Source: Azolla caroliniana (Eukaryota; Polypodiophyta). Taken from it: a stretch of DNA of 64,000 bases. The number at the start of each line of letters is the position of its first letter. Within the stretch, counting starts at the first letter, position 1. The notes below the pieces were generated by a model that saw nothing but the letters and a program-made list of their open reading frames with translations, had not been told where the DNA came from and did no database searches. Shown one piece after another: positions 54,206-61,014 of the stretch. The translations under genes were made by a program, and so were the position numbers. The stretch covers positions 5,022,001 through 5,086,000 of the forward strand of contig JBHGNT010000008.1 in the NCBI GenBank assembly GCA_043228905.1, given 5' to 3'.

Positions 54206-54427
54206 TTTTAAAACTATACATGAAAGCGCAAATGAGCGAGATATCTATCATGCATCATATGTAATGCATGAATGTCAAATGGTGATCATGCATCACATGC
54301 ATTTCATGCACTACATGCATGTCTTGTACCCTCACATGCATCATATGCATGGGGGCACCTATTTAAAGAGTGAAAGGGAAAAGGAAGGGATCAAGAGGCA
54401 ATCAGAAAATAAAAAGAAGAAGAAGAA
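54206..54427. repeat. ATGCAT-rich stretch, then GAAGAA run
   Basis: Between 54245 and 54350 the word ATGCAT (or CATGCAT) recurs about seven times with spacers of 8-15 bp. A (GAA)n run follows at about 54414-54431. No gene. CATGCA-type words are known as RY elements of plant promoters, but such a cluster in a repeat region may be only a microsatellite. Confidence 0.6.
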
Positions 54428-54495
54428 GAAGTAGCTCATTGGGTAAACATTTTGTGTTTAGAAGTGGAAGTTGAGGGTTCAAGTCGGAATTTGGT
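54428..54495 (+). repeat. tRNA-like (SINE-like) unit
   Basis: A-box-like AGTAGCTCATTGGGTAAA and B-box-like GAGGGTTCAAGTCGG, about 35 bp apart, as in Pol III promoters of tRNA-derived SINEs. It directly follows the (GAA)n run. No cloverleaf could be completed. Confidence 0.55.
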
Positions 54496-54599
54496 AGAGA
54501 AAGGTAAAGTTGGTGAAATCTTGTATTCTTAATATACATCATGTTCATATCATATACTCTTGCTTCTCAAATCATACTTTGTCTCTATCTGACACGAAT

Positions 54600-54848
54600 A
54601 TGCAGAATAATCTTCGGCCACAACCGAGACTTCGATCACTTAACAATAATCAAACACAGAAGAAATGGGAAATGGAAGTACACAAAAAGAAGAGAATGCA
54701 CAGGATGTTATCGTGGAAAACCCTAAACGGGAAAAACCACGAGAGTTCACAAACTCCAACTATCACTATGTCGAGAGGAATACAACAGACAAGCACAGAG
54801 GCAGCGACCTCGTTTTCACAATCTTCGCCTTGCAGTGGTTACAACAGA

Positions 54849-54921
<73 letters not shown>

Positions 54922-55301
54922 TCCCTCTCCCTCTCCCTCTCCCTCTGCTACACTCTGTACAATAGTTACACCAATCACTCTATATAAAATAATGACAGCA
55001 CAATGATACACACACACAGATCAAGAGTTTGCCCTAGGTCATATTTATACTAATATGACTTTCGGGCTATTTACAAATATAGCCCTAGTGGGCTCTCTGG
55101 AACATATTTACATATATGTCCCTTCATCCGGTGAGAGGTTTTCACTGGGCCTGCAACATCCGGTTCTCACCGGGTCTTCCTTGCCAAGTACTCATCATCC
55201 AGTTCTCACCGGGCCTTCATCATCCGGTTCTTACCGGACCTACATCATCTGGTTCTTACCAAGCCTTCATCATCCCATCCGGAAGGACCAAAATCCTAAC
55301 A
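54600..55301 (-). repeat. Copia N LTR (left end approximate)
   Basis: On the minus strand it begins TGTTAGGATTTTGG after the purine tract GAAGGGGGAGTT and contains the family block CGTGGAAAACCCTAAACGGG. A CT/CTCCCT run lies at about 54849-54945. The U3 part has tandem units with CCGGTTCTTACCGG-type words. Since the RNase H end precedes it, this is the 3' LTR. The far boundary near 54600 is not fixed by a target duplication. Confidence 0.75.
54849..54945. repeat. CT and CTCCCT microsatellite
   Basis: About 34 units of CT on the + strand followed by about five units of CTCCCT. It lies inside the copia N LTR. Long pure runs suggest strand slippage and assembly uncertainty. Confidence 0.9.
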
Positions 55302-55888
55302 AACTCCCCCTTCACTCCGGCATGGGATGTTTGGTTAGTCCAATTCGCTTTCGGCATGCGTCCAACTTGTCGGGCGTCAGCACCTTGGTCAGCATATCCG
55401 ACCCATTCTCCTCCGTGTGGATCTTCGTCAGCACGAACTCTCGATCTTCTACTCGCTCCCGGATCCAGTGGTACCTCCTCTAGATGTGCTTCGTCCTGGA
55501 ATGATACACTGCATTCTTCGCAAGGTGGATGGCACTTTGATTGTCGCAATAGAGCCGGTATTCCTCTTGTCGGATCCCTAACTCTTCGATAAAGTACTTC
55601 ATCCATAGTATTTCCTTGACAGCTTCCACAACCGCCATGTACTCTGCCTCCGTGGTTGACAACGCAATCGTCTTCTGCAGCCTCGACTGCCACGAAACAG
55701 CTCCCCTTGCATATGTCATAACATATCCCGATGTTGACCGGCTGGTATCTACATCAACCGACATATCCGAATCGGTGAAACCGTCAAGGTGGGGTTTACT
55801 GGAGCCGAATCGGAGACACATACTTGAGTTGCCTTTCAAGTATCAGAGTATCCATTTTACCACATTCTAGTGCTCCTAGCTAGGATTG
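55302..55888 (-). pseudogene. Copia N, RNase H end
   Basis: Minus strand: VVKWIL with a stop inside, then YLKGNSSMCLRFGSSKPHLDGF, SDMSVDVDTSRSTSGYVMTY, ALSTTEAEYMAVVEA and CDNQSAIHLAKNAVYHSRTKHI, matching the end of copia K with a few changes. It is cut on the right by the copia K LTR at about 55889, and the rest of copia N would lie beyond the window. The 3' end lacks the final segment after TKHI because of a stop. Confidence 0.88.
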
Positions 55889-56583
55889 TGTTGCACACGG
55901 TGCTCGGCCACAACCGTGGAATAGGATCAACTCACAGAAAATAGGAAATACAAAGTACACGAAGACAATAGAGAGAAGAGTACACAGGATATTTTACGTG
56001 GAAAACCCTAGATGGGAAAAACCACGGGAGTCCTCAAACTCCAACTATCACTATGAACAGAGATGTACAATGGTGAAGCTTCAAGGCAACAACCTTGAGC
56101 TCACTGTCTTCGCCACAGGCGGCGGTAATACACAGAGGCAACGACCTCCTCGTCTCTCTCTCTCTCTCTCTCTCTCGGCTGCTCTCTTCACTCTCTCTAA
56201 GTGGAAAACAGAAAAATAAGCAACAACATAAAACTGTTTGCCCTAAGTCATATTTATACACATATGACTTTCGGGCTATTTACAAATATAGCCTCAAGGG
56301 CCCTTGGCAAACATATTCTCAAATATGTCCCCGCATCCGGATCTCTCTCCGGGTACATTCGTCATCCGGCTCCGTAGCCGGGGTCTTCATCATCCGGCTC
56401 CGTAACCGGGGTCTTCATCATCCGGCTCCGTAGCCGGGGTCTTCATCATCCGGCTCCGTAACCGGGGTCTTCATCATCCGGCTCCGTAGCCGGGGTCTTC
56501 ATCATCCGGCTCCGTAGCCGGGGTCTTCATTCCCGATTCCCGGACATCCGACCATCCCATCCGGAGGGACCGTAATCCCAACA
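55889..56583 (-). repeat. Copia K 3' LTR
   Basis: On the minus strand, from TGTTGGGATTACGG (directly after GAAGGGGGAGTT) to GTGCAACA. Contains a 28-bp tandem repeat at about 56340-56530. It shares the CGTGGAAAACCCTA block with the LTRs of copia C and N. The 5' LTR is not in the window. Confidence 0.85.
56340..56530 (-). repeat. 28-bp tandem hairpin repeat in copia K LTR
   Basis: Six to seven units of 28 bp, each with CCGGCTCCGTAGCCGG or CCGGCTCCGTAACCGG and the word TCTTCATCAT. The first form is a perfect 6-bp-arm hairpin (CCGGCT with AGCCGG). The second keeps most of the stem. Such repeats in the U3 part of LTRs are usually regulatory. Confidence 0.88.
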
Positions 56584-56593
56584 AACTCCCCCT

Positions 56594-59500
56594 TCACTTC
56601 GGCATGGGATGTCTTTCCAGTCCGACCCTCTTCCGGCACGCTTCCAGCTTGTCGGGTGTGAGCACTTTGGTCAGCATATCTGACCCGTTCTCTTCCGTGT
56701 GGATCTTCGTCAGCACGAACTCCTGGTCTTCTATCCTTTCCCGGATCCAGTGATATCTTCGCTGGATGTGCTTCGTCCGGGAGTGATAGGCCGCGTTCTT
56801 CGCAAGGTGGATGGCACTCTGACTGTCGCAGTAGAGTCGGTACTCCTCTTGCCGGATACCGAGCTCTCTAATGAAGTCCTTCATCCATATTATTTCCTTG
56901 CCAGCTTCAACAGCCGCCATGTACTCCGCCTCCGTGGTTGACAACGCAACCGTCTTCTGCAGCCTCGACTGCCACGAAACAGCTCCCCCTGCATACGTCA
57001 TCACATACCCTGATGTGGACCGGCTGGTATCTGCATCAGCCGACATATCCGAATCGGTAAAGCCGTCGAGTTCGGCCTTACCGGAGCTGAATCGGAGGCA
57101 CACGTTTGTCGTGCCCTTCAGGTATCGGAGTATCCACTTGACCGCGTTCCAGTGCTCTTTGCCGGGATTGCTCATGTACCGGCTCACCACTCCAACTGCA
57201 TATCCTATGTCCGGTCGGGTACACACCATTGCGTACATCAAGCTCCCGACGGCAGAGGCATATGGTACTTTCATCATGTCCTCCTTCTCAGCCTTTGTCT
57301 TGGGGCTTTGCTTGCTGGACAACTTGCAGTTTGTCGGGAGTGTTGACCCGACCGGTCTTGCCTCCGACATGTTGAACCGGTGAAGCACCTTTGTCACGTA
57401 CTTCTCCTGTGACAGCCACAACTGCTTCTTCTTCCGGTCCCGGATGATGTGCATCCCTAGTATTTGCCTCGCCGGACCCAGGTCTTTCATTGAGAAGGTT
57501 CGGTGAAGGGCCTTCTTCAGCATCCGTATCTTGACCTGGTCCCGTCCGACGATCAACATGTCGTCCACGTACAGGAGGAGTATTAGAAAGTCTCCTCCTT
57601 CGAACTTCTTCACAAACACGCAGTGATCGGACTGCGTTTTGTGGTACCCTTCATCTGTCATGAAGGAGTCGAACTTCCGGTACCATTGCCGAGGAGCCTG
57701 CTTCAGACCGTAAAGGCTCTTCTTCAACCGGCATACCAGGTGCTCCTTCCCTTTCTTCTCGAATCCTTCCGGTTGCTGCATGTAGATCTCTTCTTCGAGG
57801 TCACCGTGAAGGAATGCCGTCTTCACGTCCATCTGTTCTACCTCGAGGTCCATGCTTGCCGCTATGCTCAGCACCGTCCGGATGGAGGTCATCTTCACTA
57901 CCGGGGCAAATATCTCGTCGAAGTCGACGCCCTTCTTCTGCTGAAACCCCTTCACCACGATCCTGGCTTTGTATCTCGGGGGGTTTCTGGCATCTCCCGG
58001 TTTCAGCTTGAACACCCACTTGTTACGGAGTGCCCGTTTTCCTTTCGGCAACTCCACAAGTTCATATGTGTGGTTCTCATGCAGGGAATCCATCTCCTCC
58101 TGCATGGCACTTAACCACCTGCGGCTATGGGTGTCATGCTTCGCTTCTTCAAAGCTCTCCGGCTCCCCCTCGTCGGTTAGTAGCACGTGCTCTGGTTCCG
58201 GAAATCTCCGGGGGGCCCTTCTCTCTCTTAGAGGATATCTCCGTTCCGGAGCTTCGGTAACCGGTTCTTCCGATTCTTCTTCATCCGAATCCATTTCGGG
58301 ATCGGGGCCGGTTCCGGTATCATTTTCATCTTCTTCGGCCGGTTCTGTTTCTTCACCGTCTTCGGCCGGATCTTCGAGTGTTAACTGGTCCCTTGCCGGT
58401 CGGGACTGCTCCTCGTAGAGTTTATCCTCTCCGGTCGACTTGGAGCTCTTCATCTTCTTCTCCGACTCCCAGTCGGCGAGTGTCTTGTCCTCCATGAAGA
58501 TGATATCTCGACTCCTGAATATCTTCTTGTCGACCGGGTCCCATACTCGGTAGCCGAACTCGTCGTCGCCGTAACCGAGGAATATGCATGGCCGGGTCTT
58601 TGGATCTAGCTTTCCTCTCCGGTCCTTTGCCACATGCACATATGTGAGACACCCGAATACCTTCAGGTGCCGGTAGGATACTTCCTTACCGGTCCACACT
58701 CTCTGTGGCGTGTCTCCATCCAGGGGTACTGAGGGTGATCTATTTATCACATATGTCGCCGTCGACATTGCCTCAGCCCAAAATCCCTTGGGTAATTTCG
58801 CATGTGCCAGCATACTCCGGACCCTCTCCATTATGGTCCGGTTCATCCTCTCGGCCAGCCCGTTCAGTTCCGGCGTCTTCGGCACAGTAAACTCGAGCCG
58901 GATTCCCTTCGAGCGACAGTACTCCGCGAACTGCCCCCGGTATTCCCCTCCGTTATCCGCTCGTATCGCTTTCAGCTTCTTGCCGGATTCCCTTTCCACT
59001 CTCGCGTGGAGTTCTTTGAAGACGGACAATACTTGGTCCTTTGTCTTCAACGGTGCCGTCCACAGCTTCCGGCTGTGATCATCAATGAATGTTACGAAGT
59101 ACTGGGCTCCGCCATGTGACTTCGTTTCTACCTGACACACATCAGTGTGCACCAACTCCAATGGTGCGCTACGTCTCGTCGGTGGCCTTGAGTGGAAGGA
59201 GGCTCGGTTTTGCTTACCGGCCAGGCAATCGGTGCACTTCTCCAGGTGCACATTCTTCACTGGAATAAGGTTATCTTCTGCAAGCCTCTTCATCCCCTTC
59301 TCGCTCATGTGGCACAGTCTCTTGTGCCACAGCTCACCGGCAGTGTCAGCTGCCACGTTCAGCTCCTCCGGACATAGCCGGGAATTCATCAGGTACAGTG
59401 TGTTGACTTTCCGGGCCCGAGCCACTATCAGGCTCCCTTTGCTGAACTTCATAACACCGTTCCGGATGCTACCCGTGTAGCCTTCATCGTCTAGCCTCCC

Positions 59501-60580
59501 GGCCGAAATCAGGTTCAATCGAACCTCCAGAACGTGTCCGACATCCTTCAGCAGCATCTTGCATCCGGTTGATGTCATCAGCCACACGTCTCCTATGCCG
59601 GCAATCCGGCATGTACCTTCATTTCCCATCCGGACACAGTCGTGCTCCTCGGCTGTGTAGGATGAGAAGTATTTCTTCTCCGGGGTCAGGTGGAACGACG
59701 CTCCGGAATCGACCACCCAGGTCATCTCTTCACCGGCAAGGTTCAGCTCCCTCTCTTCGGTAATGAGCATTATCTCTTCTTCACTTGCCGCGAGTGCCGT
59801 CGTTCCTTTCCGGTCCTGCCCTCGCCGATCCAGACCTCTCCGGTCCGTGGCTCCCCGGTATGCACCGTTTCGCTCCGGTGACTTCTTCGAATCGGTGTCG
59901 TCGGCTCCGTTGTCTTTTCGGTAATGCCGACAATTCTTCCGGAAGTGCCCCGGCTTCCCACAGTGGAAGCATGTGGGCCTTCCTCTTGACTGCGACCGGG
60001 TCCCCGACTTCTCCCGTCTCTGCGGACTCCGGTTCCGTTGTCTTCCCCGTTCCGATTCGGTAAGCAGCGCCTTCGAGTCGGAGGCCGGTTCTTTATCTCT
60101 CCGACGCGCTTCTTCGTTCAAAATACTTGTCTTTACCGTTTGTAGAGACAAGTTATCTTCGGTGCAGGAGGTGCTGAGAGTCACCACCAAGTTCTCCCAG
60201 CTTTCCGGCAATGTACACATCAGAATGATGGCTTGCATTGCATCCTCCAACGGGAACTTGATCGCCGCAAGCTGGTTCACGAATCCCATGAACGTGCTTA
60301 CGTGTTCCACCATGCTCTCGCCGTCACGGTACTTGAGGTTCACTATCTTCCTCATCAGGGAGGTCCGGTTCAACGCATTCTTCCTCTCGTAGAGGCCCGA
60401 CAGCTTCTTCCACATCTCATATGAATTGGTGTCGTTCGCCACATGTTGTAGAACGCTCACGTCGACGTATTGCCGAATGGTTGCAACGGCTTTCCGGTTC
60501 AGAAGCCTCCATTCCGACTCAAGTACCCCCTTCGGTATTTCCGACCTGTCAATCGGTTCGTACAGGTCCCGAACAATCAG
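56594..60580 (-). CDS. Copia K Gag-Pol polyprotein (5' end cut by gypsy L)
   Basis: About 1,328 codons open without a stop; the first Gag part upstream is displaced by gypsy L. From the GTG at 60460 the product is 1,288 residues. UBN2-type gag to about residue 115; zinc knuckle CFHCGKPGHFRKNC at 164-177; protease WVVDSGASFHLTP near 250; integrase HKRLCHMSEKGM to CTDCLAG, then HTDVCQ, RADNGGEYRG and ELNGLAERMNRT; RT with QMDVKTAFLHGD and LLLYVDDMLIVG; RNase H with TDSDMSADADTSRSTS, ALSTTEAEYMA and DSQSAIHLAKN. All catalytic residues I checked are intact. It ends ERHPMPK just before the polypurine tract. The start of the gene (MEDLL-type) cannot be seen. Confidence 0.93.
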   Translation of the reverse strand: MIVRDLYEPIDRSEIPKGVLESEWRLLNRKAVATIRQYVDVSVLQHVANDTNSYEMWKKLSGLYERKNALNRTSLMRKIVNLKYRDGESMVEHVSTFMGFVNQLAAIKFPLEDAMQAIILMCTLPESWENLVVTLSTSCTEDNLSLQTVKTSILNEEARRRDKEPASDSKALLTESERGRQRNRSPQRREKSGTRSQSRGRPTCFHCGKPGHFRKNCRHYRKDNGADDTDSKKSPERNGAYRGATDRRGLDRRGQDRKGTTALAASEEEIMLITEERELNLAGEEMTWVVDSGASFHLTPEKKYFSSYTAEEHDCVRMGNEGTCRIAGIGDVWLMTSTGCKMLLKDVGHVLEVRLNLISAGRLDDEGYTGSIRNGVMKFSKGSLIVARARKVNTLYLMNSRLCPEELNVAADTAGELWHKRLCHMSEKGMKRLAEDNLIPVKNVHLEKCTDCLAGKQNRASFHSRPPTRRSAPLELVHTDVCQVETKSHGGAQYFVTFIDDHSRKLWTAPLKTKDQVLSVFKELHARVERESGKKLKAIRADNGGEYRGQFAEYCRSKGIRLEFTVPKTPELNGLAERMNRTIMERVRSMLAHAKLPKGFWAEAMSTATYVINRSPSVPLDGDTPQRVWTGKEVSYRHLKVFGCLTYVHVAKDRRGKLDPKTRPCIFLGYGDDEFGYRVWDPVDKKIFRSRDIIFMEDKTLADWESEKKMKSSKSTGEDKLYEEQSRPARDQLTLEDPAEDGEETEPAEEDENDTGTGPDPEMDSDEEESEEPVTEAPERRYPLRERRAPRRFPEPEHVLLTDEGEPESFEEAKHDTHSRRWLSAMQEEMDSLHENHTYELVELPKGKRALRNKWVFKLKPGDARNPPRYKARIVVKGFQQKKGVDFDEIFAPVVKMTSIRTVLSIAASMDLEVEQMDVKTAFLHGDLEEEIYMQQPEGFEKKGKEHLVCRLKKSLYGLKQAPRQWYRKFDSFMTDEGYHKTQSDHCVFVKKFEGGDFLILLLYVDDMLIVGRDQVKIRMLKKALHRTFSMKDLGPARQILGMHIIRDRKKKQLWLSQEKYVTKVLHRFNMSEARPVGSTLPTNCKLSSKQSPKTKAEKEDMMKVPYASAVGSLMYAMVCTRPDIGYAVGVVSRYMSNPGKEHWNAVKWILRYLKGTTNVCLRFSSGKAELDGFTDSDMSADADTSRSTSGYVMTYAGGAVSWQSRLQKTVALSTTEAEYMAAVEAGKEIIWMKDFIRELGIRQEEYRLYCDSQSAIHLAKNAAYHSRTKHIQRRYHWIRERIEDQEFVLTKIHTEENGSDMLTKVLTPDKLEACRKRVGLERHPMPK

Positions 60581-61003
60581 TGTCAGGAATAGTACTAAAA
60601 CAGAGATGGAATTAGTACTAAGAAGAGTAGTACTATTAGTACTAAGAGGACGGGACTGCGTAAGATTCCCGAGAGAGAGAAAGTGAGAAGAGGAGAGAGA
60701 GAGGGAAATAAGATGATGACAGCAGCTCTTATATTATATGAAAGATAAGTACAAATCGACTAAGAGGCTTAAGACTGGTGTTGAACCAATTTGGTTCAAC
60801 ATAATGCCTAGTGCCCTCTTTTATAGTGTTTTCAGGAGTAATCCTGAAGCTTCTAGAATGTTCCAGAGAAATCTGGAATATACACTAATTTCCTATAATA
60901 AAATGTAAATGAAAATAATATCCTACGTATTACAATACATGATCTAATGGTAAGAGCTCGACCCATGTAGCATAAAGTCATGGGTTCGAGTCTTGCCATG
61001 ACA
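60581..61003 (-). repeat. Gypsy L 3' LTR
   Basis: On the minus strand from TGTCATGGCAAG (after the purine tract TTTAAGGGGGAGATAG) to TTCCTGACA. TATAAAA box at 60819-60825 (minus), the 10-bp-arm inverted repeat at 60780-60800 and the tRNA-like segment at 60939-60998, all as in gypsy A. It is 423 bp because it lacks the 25-bp start duplication and part of the CT tract. The left edge abuts copia K gag at AATCAG; the matching right duplication is outside the window. Confidence 0.9.
60939..60998 (+). repeat. tRNA-like segment within gypsy L LTR
   Basis: On the + strand: GATCTAATGGTAAGAGCTC (A-box-like) and GGGTTCGAGTC (B-box-like), ending TTGCCA, in the antisense orientation with respect to the element, as in gypsy A. 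Confidence 0.6.
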
Positions 61004-61014
61004 CTATCTCCCCC

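Noticed and set aside
54849-54945. Open frames of Leu/Ser (CT run) and Glu/Arg (GA run)
   Set aside because: Translation of the microsatellite only.
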